Below are positions 16,360 to 25,231 of a stretch of 64,000 nucleotides of DNA, piece by piece. The position numbers and the translations under genes were made by a program. Under the pieces are notes generated by a model, which worked only from the letters and a program-made list of their open reading frames with translations, had not been told where the DNA came from and ran no database searches. Each line of letters starts with the position of its first letter. Within the stretch, counting starts at the first letter, position 1. This DNA is from Nostoc sp. PCC 7107 (GTDB lineage: Bacteria; Cyanobacteriota; Cyanobacteriia; Cyanobacteriales; Nostocaceae), in NCBI RefSeq assembly GCF_000316625.1, contig NC_019676.1, positions 6,265,824 to 6,329,823 on the forward strand, written 5' to 3'.

Positions 16360-18891
16360 TTATAAGTTGGCACGAACTTGCAATCCGTAAGTGAGTAGTT
16401 CACCAAATCCCGCAGTGACATTCGGTGGTGGGAATAAAAAACCGGAGGTTATGTAGCGTGTGTCAAACAAGTTATTGGCAAACAAATAAATACCGTAGTT
16501 GCTTTTTTCGTAACCAATTCGAGCATTGATTAAGGCAAATGGATCTTGCTTAACTTGGTTGGCATCATCAAAATAGGTTGTGCCGTAACCACGTAATTCT
16601 AGACGGGCAAAAATACCACCTGGACTGCGATATTGTGCTGCTAGGTTGTAAGTAATTTCTGGTGCGTAGGGAACGCGATTGTTGCTGAAGTTGATGCCTG
16701 TAAAGGGATTGGTATAGTCTTGAAATTGGCTGTTAACATAGCCGACACCAGCAACAAACTCTAATCCTTTTGTTGGTTGTGCTTTCAACTCAAATTCAAG
16801 TCCAGTCACGCTAACGCCTGCACTAGCGACATTTCTAAAAAAGCCAAAATCGTCGGCGAGTAAGACTTGATAGTTATCCACATCTGTATGAAATATTGAT
16901 AAGTTAGCGGTGAGGCGATCGCTAAACCAAGAAGATTTCAAGCCTAATTCATAAGTCCAGGAAGTTTCTTCTCGAAATCGGCGTGTGGTTTCATCATCAG
17001 CACGATAGTTAAATCCACTGGGTCGATAACCTTTGGCGATTGTGCTGTATACCATTAAATTTGGGCTGAAGCGATACTGCACGCCAAACCGGGGAATCAA
17101 TTCTTCGCTATTGATTTCTGCACCCCGTAGTTCAGGACTGGTGAGGGTAGTTTCACCGCCAGAGGCTGCAAACACACGGCGACGATCAAGGGTTGTATTT
17201 GCCCATTCATAACGCAGTCCGGCAAACAAAGTCAGGGGTTCTATGGGCTGATAGTCTATTTGTCCAAATACTGCGTAGGTTTGACGCAACTGTTCTGCTG
17301 AAACGCGATCGCTCCCTGGTGCGGCTAATCCAAAGGCTGCTGCTCCCAATTCAGTATATTCAAAGCTGTCGTCAATCACTTTAAATTCCCGTGACTCGTA
17401 ATATCCACCCAGCAACCAGCGAAAACGATCAGCCGTTTCCGGCGACTGAAGTCTAAATTCCTGCGTCCACAGTGTAGAATTTATCCCGATATTCTGGCGC
17501 AATAAGTCACCAACAAAGTTATCACCAACCAAGGTACTTTGATTAGTAAAGCGTCGGGCTGTAATCGACGTAGCACGCAATCCTGAGCCGTTGTAGCCAA
17601 TTTTTAAGGCTTGAGTGTTACTACTGAGTCGATAAAAACCATCAACTTCTTGAGAAACTTCAAAGGGGTCAGGAGCATTACGCCGATTAAAAGTGGGGTT
17701 GCCGTTATCATTATCGCTGGCGTAGGTGTTAAACGATACGTTCCAATCTGGTGTCGGTGTCCAGAGAATTTGAGCGCGTCCGGTTAATTGCGATCGCTCT
17801 CCAACTTGGCGATCGAGTAGCACATTGTCAAAAAAACCATCTTGTGCTTTATAAACTCCTGCCAATCTAAACGCCAACTGATCAGGAATAACTGCATCAC
17901 TCAAAGAAAGTTGGACTTCCCGGCTATTGTAGTTACCGTAACTAGCTCCTATCTTAAATTCTGGCTGATTGCTGGGCGGCCTTGATATCACATTCACCAC
18001 CCCGCCTGGGCTGCTTCTACCGTAGAGTGTACTTTGTGGCCCTCGCAGCACTTCTACCCGTTCTAAATCAATCAAATTCAAGTCTAAAAAGCCACCATAA
18101 TCAAATGGCACATCATCAACATAAAAAGCGACAGTATCTTGACTCGCCAGAAAGTTAAAGTTATTTAAGCCACGAATGCTGTAGTAATTAAAGTCAGAAC
18201 TTCCCGCCGTGGTGGGGAAAAAGCTAAAGTTGGGTGTGTAATTGGCAATATCACTCAAAGAACTTATTTGAGCGTCTTCTAGTTCTGGCTGAGGAATCAC
18301 CGTCAGGCTAAGTGGTACATCTTGTGATGCTTCTGGTCTTTTCTGAGCAGTAACAATGAGTTCAATATCTGGTTGAGTTGGTTGTGTTTCACTACTAGGC
18401 TGAGATGTTATTGTCACCCCCAAAACTAGACCTTCCTCGCTGTCAAACAATTCGACTTTTGGTAAATTCCCCTCTCCCACCACCGTGACACGGACATTAT
18501 TTATATCTTGATTTGTCACTGTGATTTCCGTAATTCCCGGCAGGGGATTTTCTTGGCGAAAGAAATTGTTACCATCTAAACTTAGTTGAGCATTAGGGAT
18601 ATCTGCAATAAAATTATTGCCTTCAACTTTAGTTATGGCTTGCAGCTTGTCCGATGCAGTGGTTTCAAGAATTACCTCCAAGTTATTAGGAGTCTGATTC
18701 AACCTGACACCTGTAACTGAAATCACCTCAGAAGGCTGCTGAACTAGCAACCCTTTGACACTTGTATAAGGATGCTGGATATCCGAAATTCGAGGAATCT
18801 TCTCTTTGTCTGTAGCTAAAGTTGGCTGATTGACGAAGATGTTTAGTAATAAGGCTAATCCTAAATTGAAGCGCAGATAAATTTGGCTCAT
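16360..18891 (-). CDS. TonB-dependent outer-membrane receptor with AMIN domain
   Basis: Imports a ferric siderophore through the outer membrane using TonB energy. The 843-residue protein starts with a signal peptide (MSQIYLRFNLGLALLLNIFV, cleavage after about residue 25). An AMIN domain follows (VISVTGVRLNQTPNNLEVIL to about residue 160), an addition typical of cyanobacterial receptors. The plug has IRGLNNFNF, VDDVPFDYGG and VEVLRGPQSTLYGRSSPGGVVN. A long beta barrel follows and ends in YGLQVRANL, with the C-terminal residue not aromatic. The ATG at 18891 is preferred over a TTG at 18909. Expression is likely controlled by Fur through the box at about 18999-19017. Siderophore specificity cannot be told from sequence. 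Confidence 0.93.
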   Translation of the reverse strand: MSQIYLRFNLGLALLLNIFVNQPTLATDKEKIPRISDIQHPYTSVKGLLVQQPSEVISVTGVRLNQTPNNLEVILETTASDKLQAITKVEGNNFIADIPNAQLSLDGNNFFRQENPLPGITEITVTNQDINNVRVTVVGEGNLPKVELFDSEEGLVLGVTITSQPSSETQPTQPDIELIVTAQKRPEASQDVPLSLTVIPQPELEDAQISSLSDIANYTPNFSFFPTTAGSSDFNYYSIRGLNNFNFLASQDTVAFYVDDVPFDYGGFLDLNLIDLERVEVLRGPQSTLYGRSSPGGVVNVISRPPSNQPEFKIGASYGNYNSREVQLSLSDAVIPDQLAFRLAGVYKAQDGFFDNVLLDRQVGERSQLTGRAQILWTPTPDWNVSFNTYASDNDNGNPTFNRRNAPDPFEVSQEVDGFYRLSSNTQALKIGYNGSGLRATSITARRFTNQSTLVGDNFVGDLLRQNIGINSTLWTQEFRLQSPETADRFRWLLGGYYESREFKVIDDSFEYTELGAAAFGLAAPGSDRVSAEQLRQTYAVFGQIDYQPIEPLTLFAGLRYEWANTTLDRRRVFAASGGETTLTSPELRGAEINSEELIPRFGVQYRFSPNLMVYSTIAKGYRPSGFNYRADDETTRRFREETSWTYELGLKSSWFSDRLTANLSIFHTDVDNYQVLLADDFGFFRNVASAGVSVTGLEFELKAQPTKGLEFVAGVGYVNSQFQDYTNPFTGINFSNNRVPYAPEITYNLAAQYRSPGGIFARLELRGYGTTYFDDANQVKQDPFALINARIGYEKSNYGIYLFANNLFDTRYITSGFLFPPPNVTAGFGELLTYGLQVRANL

Positions 18892-18998
18892 TCCGTTCTC
18901 ACACAACAATCATTCAAAATTATCAATAGACTCTTTCACTTCCAAAGGCATTAGTCTGCACGCGCAGAAATAAGACGTGTGATTTACACACGCCAGCA

Positions 18999-19017
18999 CA
19001 AAATGATAATCATTATC
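18999..19017 (-). promoter_or_regulatory. Fur box
   Basis: CAAAATGATAATCATTATC matches the classical 19-bp Fur consensus (GATAATGATAATCATTATC) at 17 positions; its core ATGATAATCATTAT is a perfect palindrome. It lies about 110 bases upstream of the TonB receptor ATG, so low iron should derepress the receptor and its MFS partner. Confidence 0.85.
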
Positions 19018-19454
19018 AATTTTAATAAAAATTGACAATCGCCAGACTATTACGAGGAACCTGATCAAAGCTTCTCTGTGTTAAATTGTTTACCTTCGTA
19101 GCAACGATGTCAAATGACGATCTGTCATACCAAGTTGCCAAAATTAATCAGTTAGAACTGAACTTACGCAGTAAAACAAAAAATCAAGGGTTTGGAGAAG
19201 GATGTAAGGGTAGATGTATCCAAAACCCTTACACCCTCAAACCTCTACACCCATTCTCCACAGACAAACTCTATGCAACTCTGAGTTTTAAGAACTGATC
19301 AAATCCAAGATCGGAAGTGGCGATTTTTATCTAGGGACAATAAATTAACTCAACTTGTGTCTGTGCGTCCTCGAAATTTGGGCAACAAATTGCACTCCTA
19401 ACGTGATATTGGTATTACAGCGACTTAATCTCTATTTGTCTGTTAACAAACATT
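19018..19454. other. Intergenic region with a fold-back repeat
   Basis: The segment holds TGTAAGGGT (19202-19210) and ACCCTTACA (19226-19234), which pair, flanked by GGGTTTGGAGAAGG and CCTCAAACCTC that extend the symmetry. An open frame over it (19086-19298) encodes only repeat sequence and is not called. No other signal was recognised. Confidence 0.5.
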
Positions 19455-19709
19455 ATGGGTTTTGCAGATCTACCGATCGCAGAGATAGCAACAAACTACA
19501 GTAAGACTGTGGCAAAAGTGTTTTCTCTGTATAAGCAATTGGGAATTGCCTATAAATGCCAAAAGGCTTATTGGGCGTTGGAAAATGCAAAAGCAATTAT
19601 GGCGCAAACATCGTCGGAAATTCACCACCAAGGTACTAGCGACTCGGTGAGTGATACCAGAGTCACCTGGTGGGTGATTTCGGACTGGAGCGAATTTTTA
19701 ATAACATAG
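19455..19709 (+). CDS. Small protein of unknown function upstream of psbV
   Basis: An 84-residue product starting MGFADLPIAEIATNYSKTVA. The first 55 residues look like a compact helical unit (FSLYKQLGIAYKCQKAYWALENAKAIMAQ), reminiscent of a helix-turn-helix; short cyanobacterial proteins with a similar start exist as far as I recall, but none has a known role. The C-terminal third (TSDSVSDTRVTWWVISDWSEF) looks less conserved. It ends about 80 bases before psbV on the same strand. Start chosen at the ATG 19455. It could also be a degraded remnant. Confidence 0.45.
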   Translation: MGFADLPIAEIATNYSKTVAKVFSLYKQLGIAYKCQKAYWALENAKAIMAQTSSEIHHQGTSDSVSDTRVTWWVISDWSEFLIT

Positions 19710-19786
19710 AACCGCTGTTAGCGATATGGAGATTGAGCATCGCATTATTTAGCTGTGTTGAGCGTCAAAATTTTTAAGGGGAAACA

Positions 19787-20278
19787 ATGTTTAGAAGATT
19801 AATTGGCGTTGTTGTGGTTACTGTTTTACTGGCGTTTCAGTTGATGGTCGGTAATGCTACAGCTGTGGAACTAGACGAAGCTATCAGAACAGTGCCATTA
19901 AATGAACAGGGTGATACAGTCGTTCTTAGCCTCAAACAAGTTAAAGAAGGCAAACGCTTATTTCAGTACGCTTGCGCCCAATGTCATGTTGGTGGGGTTA
20001 CTAAAGTCAACCAAAACGTCGGACTTGAACCGGAAGCCCTAAAATTGGCTACACCCAACCGGAACAACATTGCAGGTTTGGTAGATTACATGAAAAATCC
20101 CACTACTTATGATGGGGAAGAGGAAATCTCTGAATTACACCCCAGCCTCAAGAGTGCAGATATTTTCACAGAAATGCGTAATCTGACCGAAGATGATTTA
20201 GTAGCGATCGCTGGTCACATCCTCCTACAACCCAAAGTTGTCGGTACCAAGTGGGGTGGTGGCAAAATTTATTACTAA
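19787..20278 (+). CDS. psbV: Cytochrome c-550, extrinsic photosystem II subunit
   Basis: Binds the lumenal face of photosystem II and stabilises the oxygen-evolving Mn4CaO5 cluster and its Ca/Cl needs. The 163-residue precursor has a 26-residue signal peptide (cut after VGNATA). The mature protein begins VELDEAIRTVPLN. It has one c-type haem site, CAQCH, and the family C-terminus VGTKWGGGKIYY. The second axial ligand is a His, present in LHPSLKSADIF. The ATG at 19787 follows AAGGGGAAACA, a strong ribosome site. petE and a cytochrome c6 gene follow on the same strand, grouping three lumenal redox proteins. Confidence 0.97.
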   Translation: MFRRLIGVVVVTVLLAFQLMVGNATAVELDEAIRTVPLNEQGDTVVLSLKQVKEGKRLFQYACAQCHVGGVTKVNQNVGLEPEALKLATPNRNNIAGLVDYMKNPTTYDGEEEISELHPSLKSADIFTEMRNLTEDDLVAIAGHILLQPKVVGTKWGGGKIYY

Positions 20279-20304
20279 ACTTCAGTACTAATTGCTGAAT
20301 TTTA

Positions 20305-20399
20305 AGGGATTAGATGCTAGGAATTGTGGTTTGAGAAAAAATTTTAGATTGGTCTGCAATCCAAAATTTCAAATCTAAAATTCCCAGCCCCTAATCCCT
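20305..20399. repeat. Fold-back repeat after psbV
   Basis: AGGGATTAG (20305-20313) pairs with CTAATCCCT (20391-20399); nested inside, ATTTTAGATT (20341-20350) pairs with AATCTAAAAT (20372-20381). This AAATCCAAAATC-type element is widespread in Nostoc genomes. It probably ends the psbV transcript; the rest of the 346-base gap carries the petE promoter. Confidence 0.6.
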
Positions 20400-20624
20400 A
20401 TATTTTTGAGCAATCAAGATATAATATGCTGCTTCCTATGAGTTGAGCCATAAGTTTTTGGGTGCAATGTAGTTGATGAATTATTGCTGATTGCAAAGTT
20501 GCTGAATATTAATTTATGACCCGATTAATAAAAAAAATTGGATCTACGACATATTGTCAAACTTTGGCGTTGATTTTATTTAAAATGAAATAAGGAAAAT
20601 AAAACCTTTTGTTAGGAGAAAGTC

Positions 20625-21041
20625 ATGAAAATAATTACGGCAAGCCTGCGACGCTTGAGCCTGGCTGTTTTGACAATTCTTTTAGTTGTGAGCAGCTTTG
20701 CTGTTTTTACACCTTCCGCTGCTGCTGAAACCCACCAAATCAAGCTGGGTAGCGATAAAGGGTTGCTAGTATTTGAACCCAAAAAGCTTTCCATCAAACC
20801 CGGCGATACAATTGAATGGGTAAACAACAAAGTTCCTCCCCATAACATTGTTTTTGATTCAGCCCTCAACCCTTCTAAAAGTGCAGATTTAGCTAAATCT
20901 CTGTCTCATAAACAGCTGTTAATGAGTCCTGGTCAAAAAGACACAACCATTTTCCCAGCCGATGCACCTGCGGGTGAATATACCTTCTACTGTGAACCCC
21001 ACCGTGGTGCTGGCATGGTTGGTAAAATCACCGTTGAGTAA
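20625..21041 (+). CDS. petE: Plastocyanin
   Basis: Copper protein that carries electrons from cytochrome b6f to photosystem I (or to cytochrome oxidase) in the thylakoid lumen. The 138-residue precursor has a Tat/Sec-like signal (MKIITASLRRLSLAVLTILL, cut after AAAE region, about residue 34). The mature part has the copper ligands: His in VPPHNIVFD, Cys and His in YTFYCEPHRGAGM, and Met in the same block. The start follows TTAGGAGAAAGTC, a strong ribosome site. It is next to a cytochrome c6 gene, its functional alternative under copper shortage. Confidence 0.97.
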   Translation: MKIITASLRRLSLAVLTILLVVSSFAVFTPSAAAETHQIKLGSDKGLLVFEPKKLSIKPGDTIEWVNNKVPPHNIVFDSALNPSKSADLAKSLSHKQLLMSPGQKDTTIFPADAPAGEYTFYCEPHRGAGMVGKITVE

Positions 21042-21140
21042 AGGTAGCACTGTTGACCTAGATATTTTCTAGGCTCTTCAGTACAATCAACAAACTGAAC
21101 AAATGCCAGAGTTTGGCAAATACAAAAAATCTAGCAATGG

Positions 21141-21211
21141 CGGTGACGAGTCTTATTTCCGCTCAGAATGCTCAACAGCGCATAGCGATGTCAGAGATTA
21201 ACTCGTCACCG
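21141..21211. terminator. Long stem-loop between petE and cytochrome c6 gene
   Basis: CGGTGACGAGT (21141-21151) and ACTCGTCACCG (21201-21211) form an 11-bp perfect stem around a 49-base loop with partial inner pairing. No T-run follows. It might be a terminator for petE, a small mobile repeat, or a structured leader for the gene downstream. Confidence 0.45.
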
Positions 21212-21304
21212 CTAATTTTATGGAAATGTAAAACTGATAAAATATAGCAGTCGAAGTATAGATTGGAACTATATTTATTTAGTCGCTGGAGCCTGGAGAA
21301 TCAC

Positions 21305-21649
21305 TTGAGAATATTTTTGTTCATGTTATTTCTAGCGATCGCTCTCTTCAAATTAACATTTACTGATCCAGCACTAGCTGCCGAAACATCCAACGGTGCC
21401 AAAATCTTCAGCGCCAACTGTTCTTCTTGCCACATAGGCGGCGGTAACATTCTGGTTGCCGAAAAAACTTTAACCAAAGAAGCATTATCAAAATACTTGG
21501 CGGATTATAACACTGACTCCATTCAGGCAATTATTCATCAAGTGCAGAATGGTAAAAATGCCATGCCTCCCTTCAAAAATAAATTAACTTCTGAAGAAAT
21601 TTTGGATGTAGCTGCTTATGTTTTTCAACAAGCAGAACATGGTTGGTAG
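21305..21649 (+). CDS. petJ: Cytochrome c6 (cytochrome c553)
   Basis: Soluble lumenal cytochrome that can replace plastocyanin between cytochrome b6f and photosystem I. With the TTG start at 21305 the precursor is 114 residues and has a normal signal peptide (RIFLFMLFLAIALFKLTF, cut after PALA). A GGAG lies 6 bases before this TTG. An upstream TTG (21263) and an internal ATG (21323) are alternatives. The haem site is CSSCH; the Met ligand is in NAMPPFKNKL; the C-terminus is VAAYVFQQAEHGW. It differs from typical PetJ by an insertion IGGGNILVAEKTLTK, which is in fact common in cyanobacteria. Confidence 0.88.
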   Translation: MRIFLFMLFLAIALFKLTFTDPALAAETSNGAKIFSANCSSCHIGGGNILVAEKTLTKEALSKYLADYNTDSIQAIIHQVQNGKNAMPPFKNKLTSEEILDVAAYVFQQAEHGW

Positions 21650-21683
21650 TTATGGCACTATCCTCTAGCCTTTATTTTCAAAA

Positions 21684-24389
21684 CTACACATTAGCCTGTT
21701 GACGCTGATAAAGAGACCAATACAAACCCTTCTGCTGTAAAAGTTGAGTGTGAGTACCACGTTCAGCAATTACGCCTTTCTCCATTACTACAATTAAATC
21801 AGCCCGCTTGAGTGGTGCAAAGCGGTGAGCAATCAGAAACACTGTGCGATTTGCCGAAACTCGTTGTAAGTTTTGGAGTACTTGTTGTTCTGTTTCGCTA
21901 TCTAAGGCACTCGTCGCCTCATCCAAAATTAAAATTGGAGAATCAGACAAAAACAACCGTGCCAAAGCAATACGTTGTCGCTGTCCTCCAGACAAAGCCG
22001 TACCTCGCTCACCGACATTTGTCTCGTAACCAAATGCTAATTGACTAATAAAATCGTGGGCTACAGCTAATCTTGCAGCTTCTACTACCTGTTCAGCCGT
22101 AATATTGGGATTACCCAAAGTAATATTTTCTAAAATTGAACCATTAAACAAAAAGTCCTCTTGTAACACCACCCCAATTTGTTGCCGCAGCGATGCTAAA
22201 TCTGCGCTTTTAATATCAAACCCATCAATTAAGATGCGTCCCGATTCAATTTGATATAACCGTTGCAATAACTTTGACAGTGTACTTTTGCCCGAACCAC
22301 TACGTCCGACTATCCCCACAAACTGTCCTGGTTGTACATCAAAAGTGATCCCACGTAACACAGGTTCAGTATGGGCTTGATAACGGAAAAATACCTGTTC
22401 AAAATTTACTTGCCCTTTTAATGTTGGTAAGACCAATCCTGTACCTGGTTCCGCTTCTGGGGCAGTGTTGAGAATATCACCAATTCTATCTACTGATAGC
22501 AATACTTGTTGCAGATTTTGCCAGAGTTGCACCAAACGCAACAGTGGTTCTGTCACTCTCCCAGATAACATCTGAAAAGCAACTAACTGACCAATGGTAA
22601 GTTGTTGACCAATCACTAGCTTTGCACCCACCCAGAGAATTAGTAAGGTAGAAAAATTAGTAAGAAAGTCACCAATATTACTACTAATATTAGATGTCGT
22701 TGAGGCTTTGAAACTGGTACGGATAAATCGGGCAAACAAACCTTCCCAACGTTCCCGCGCTACGGGTTCAGCCGCATGAGCTTTTACAGAATGAATACCT
22801 GTAATTGTTTCTACCAAAAATGATTGACTGTCGGCACTGCGATTAAACGTTTCGTTGAGCCAGTTGCGTAAGATTGGTGTAGCAAAAATCGTTAAAGCGG
22901 CAAACAATGGCAACACCGCCAAGGCAACAAAAGTTAAAGGGATGTTGTAGTAAAACATCAACACCAAATAGACAACAGCGAATATGCTGTCAAGAATGAC
23001 CGTTAAAGCTGTACCTGTGAGAAATTGCCGGATTTGTTCCAGTTCTTGGACACGGGCGACAGTATCACCCACCCGCCGAGACTCAAAATAAGCTAAAGGC
23101 AAGCGCATGAGATGACGAAATAGCTGTGCCGATAAACTTAAATCCAATCGTCTCGCAGTATGGGTAAAGATGAAAAGGCGCAAAGTGCCAAGCACCGCCT
23201 CAAAACAAGCAATTAACAATAAAGCGATCGCCATCACATCCAGGGTAGGCAAACTTTCTTGCACCATCACCTTATCGATCACGACCTGGGTAATGAGGGG
23301 TGTGCCTAAGCCAAATAGTTGTAATGTGAAGGATGCCAGCAGAACTTCCCCTAATAATCCCTTATATTTCCAAACAGCCGGAACAAACCAACTGAGGTTA
23401 AATTTTTCTTGTTTGTTAATCAGTTCTACTTGCCAAAGTTGCCCATCCCAAGCAGCTTCGACAATTGATTGGGGTAGAGTCTCACATATTTGCCCTAAAT
23501 TTAGGGGGTTGGCAATAATTAAGCGTGAACCTTTGACGGCATAAACAACTACCCAACTGGACTGGGGTTGAGTTTCGCTACGCCACAACATCAGGGCTGG
23601 AAACGAAAGTTTGGGTAATTCGTCCCAACTAACTTGGAGTCGCCGCAATACTAGTCCAAGTTTCTCGGCACCTTCGACAATATGTTTCGAGTTTTGTCCC
23701 CGCAGTTGCCGTTGTACCCATTCGAGTTGAACAGGGTTGTCTAGTTGTTGCGCCACCATTGTCAGACAGGCGGCAGCCGTGTTGCTGTGGGCAATAAAGG
23801 GATAATTTGAGGTATCTGGAGTGCGGTTGAGTAATTCTTGTAGAGTTGGCTGCTGAGTTTCTGGAGGGCTAACTGTGGCGGCTGGTAGAGGCAGTTGTGC
23901 TTCTAGGCTGGGTTGGTTTTGAGTATTAATTTGTGGTGGTTCTGTGGTGGAACCAGAGAAAAATTGTGCAATTTCGGGAGTGCTAAATTCTTTCCACAGG
24001 GCGCTGTCCCAACAGGCGACGATGACTTCTTTACTGGCGGCTACGGCTTTGCAGTCTACAGCTATTGTGTAAAGGTCGCCAAACCAGTCGCCAGTTTGCA
24101 AGGCTGCTAGGGCAAGACTATCTTGTTCTTGTCTCAGTCTGACTTTGCCTGAGACGATGTAGTATTGGTAGCCGCGTTTTTGCGTTGACCAGATTTTTTC
24201 TCCTAGTTGGTAGCGATGGATAATTACCTGATAACGCAATCTCGCTTGTTGTTCGCTACTTAGCCAACATAATGGCCCTTGATTCCACGGTATTTCTGCT
24301 ATAGCGTTAATTTCTAAAGATTCATGATCCAGTGGTGTTAACCCATTTGTAATTTCACTGTTAGCTTTTGAATTTTCTCTGCTAGCCAT
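21684..24389 (-). CDS. HlyB-type ABC exporter with cNMP-binding-like and inactive C39-like domains
   Basis: Likely the inner-membrane motor of a type 1 secretion system. Of 901 residues, the first ~150 resemble a cyclic-nucleotide-binding barrel (YQYYIVSGKVRLR, LQTGDWFGDLY). Residues about 190-310 align to the C39 peptidase fold, but the catalytic Cys motif (usually DCG) is absent from FIAHSNTAAACLTMV and the His is also missing, so it should be a leader-docking domain only. Then six membrane helices (about 340-620) and the ATPase: GRSGSGKSTLSKLLQ, LSGGQRQRIALARLF, ILILDEATSALD. The start overlaps the preceding PPIase gene by 52 bases. No HlyD adaptor or substrate gene is nearby. Confidence 0.9.
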   Translation of the reverse strand: MASRENSKANSEITNGLTPLDHESLEINAIAEIPWNQGPLCWLSSEQQARLRYQVIIHRYQLGEKIWSTQKRGYQYYIVSGKVRLRQEQDSLALAALQTGDWFGDLYTIAVDCKAVAASKEVIVACWDSALWKEFSTPEIAQFFSGSTTEPPQINTQNQPSLEAQLPLPAATVSPPETQQPTLQELLNRTPDTSNYPFIAHSNTAAACLTMVAQQLDNPVQLEWVQRQLRGQNSKHIVEGAEKLGLVLRRLQVSWDELPKLSFPALMLWRSETQPQSSWVVVYAVKGSRLIIANPLNLGQICETLPQSIVEAAWDGQLWQVELINKQEKFNLSWFVPAVWKYKGLLGEVLLASFTLQLFGLGTPLITQVVIDKVMVQESLPTLDVMAIALLLIACFEAVLGTLRLFIFTHTARRLDLSLSAQLFRHLMRLPLAYFESRRVGDTVARVQELEQIRQFLTGTALTVILDSIFAVVYLVLMFYYNIPLTFVALAVLPLFAALTIFATPILRNWLNETFNRSADSQSFLVETITGIHSVKAHAAEPVARERWEGLFARFIRTSFKASTTSNISSNIGDFLTNFSTLLILWVGAKLVIGQQLTIGQLVAFQMLSGRVTEPLLRLVQLWQNLQQVLLSVDRIGDILNTAPEAEPGTGLVLPTLKGQVNFEQVFFRYQAHTEPVLRGITFDVQPGQFVGIVGRSGSGKSTLSKLLQRLYQIESGRILIDGFDIKSADLASLRQQIGVVLQEDFLFNGSILENITLGNPNITAEQVVEAARLAVAHDFISQLAFGYETNVGERGTALSGGQRQRIALARLFLSDSPILILDEATSALDSETEQQVLQNLQRVSANRTVFLIAHRFAPLKRADLIVVMEKGVIAERGTHTQLLQQKGLYWSLYQRQQANV

Positions 24390-25096
24390 TTTTCAAATAA
24401 CTCATTTTGTAATGCTTGTTGGAGTTGAGTATCTTCTAAAGACGCTGGCAGAAATTGTTCTACACGAAACAAACCATAACGTCCTTCTAGTTCTACTGGC
24501 CCTACTAATTGCCCAGAACTGGCAACATCAATTGCTGCCCGTAATGTATCTGGCATTGTGCCGCGGCTGATTGCTCCCATCATGCCGTTCATGATGCGAT
24601 CTTCTGTGAGGGAATATTCTCTGGCTAGTTGTTCAAAACTGCCTCCTTCTTCGATTTGTGTTCTGAGTTCTTCACAAAGTTCTTGGCTTTCAACAATAAT
24701 GCGAGAGATAACTACACGATCTAAAAAAATTTTCCTTTCAATAAAGTACTCAGGAATGCTGGTTTGGGTAACTAATGTTTTGAGTTTTTCTAGTTTGAAC
24801 CCCAAGGTAATTGATGAATGAAATGTTTCATAATCTGTACCATTCGTTTGTAACCATTCTTGAAAAATTTGTGGTTGAGTAAGTTGATTTTTGAGCCTAA
24901 AGTCAATAACTGCTTGTTCTGTTAAAGCTGGGTTGATATCTAAATCATCTCTAGTTTGGATTTCTTGCTCAATCACGTACTGGCGAAGAATATCGCCAAT
25001 AAACTGTGATAATTTGCCAGAAGCTTGCAGATATTTTACTGCCTGTGTGATTGAGAGTGGATGATCATTTATTGACAGAAATGATAAAGATTCCAT
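24338..25096 (-). CDS. PpiC/SurA-like peptidyl-prolyl isomerase
   Basis: A 252-residue parvulin-type protein without a signal peptide. The N-terminal half is helical, like the SurA N-domain (YVIEQEIQTRDDLDINPALT, FRLKNQLTQPQIFQEWL). The parvulin part spans about residues 130-215 (VVISRIIVESQELCEEL, GSFEQLAREYSLTED, MGAISRGTMPDTLRAAI, VGPVELEGRYGLFRVEQ). Its 3' end overlaps the ABC exporter gene by 52 bases on the same strand, so the two are co-translated. In cyanobacteria such isomerases accompany bacteriocin-like or RTX-type exporters, which suggests a chaperone for the exported protein; this is inference. Confidence 0.88.
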   Translation of the reverse strand: MESLSFLSINDHPLSITQAVKYLQASGKLSQFIGDILRQYVIEQEIQTRDDLDINPALTEQAVIDFRLKNQLTQPQIFQEWLQTNGTDYETFHSSITLGFKLEKLKTLVTQTSIPEYFIERKIFLDRVVISRIIVESQELCEELRTQIEEGGSFEQLAREYSLTEDRIMNGMMGAISRGTMPDTLRAAIDVASSGQLVGPVELEGRYGLFRVEQFLPASLEDTQLQQALQNELFEKWLAEKIQKLTVKLQMG

Positions 25097-25231
25097 GAAT
25101 TAACTCAATAAAAACAGCTAAAATTTCATAATTGGCGGCTACCCGAACTGTGTCAGGAGTCAGCATGGGAAATTACGGCAACTACACTGTTAATGTGTTA
25201 CCTAAAAATATGTTTAAATTTCACTAGATAA

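Noticed and set aside
19086..19298. 70-residue open frame
   Set aside because: Most of it is a fold-back repeat (19140-19290), so the protein would be repeat-derived.
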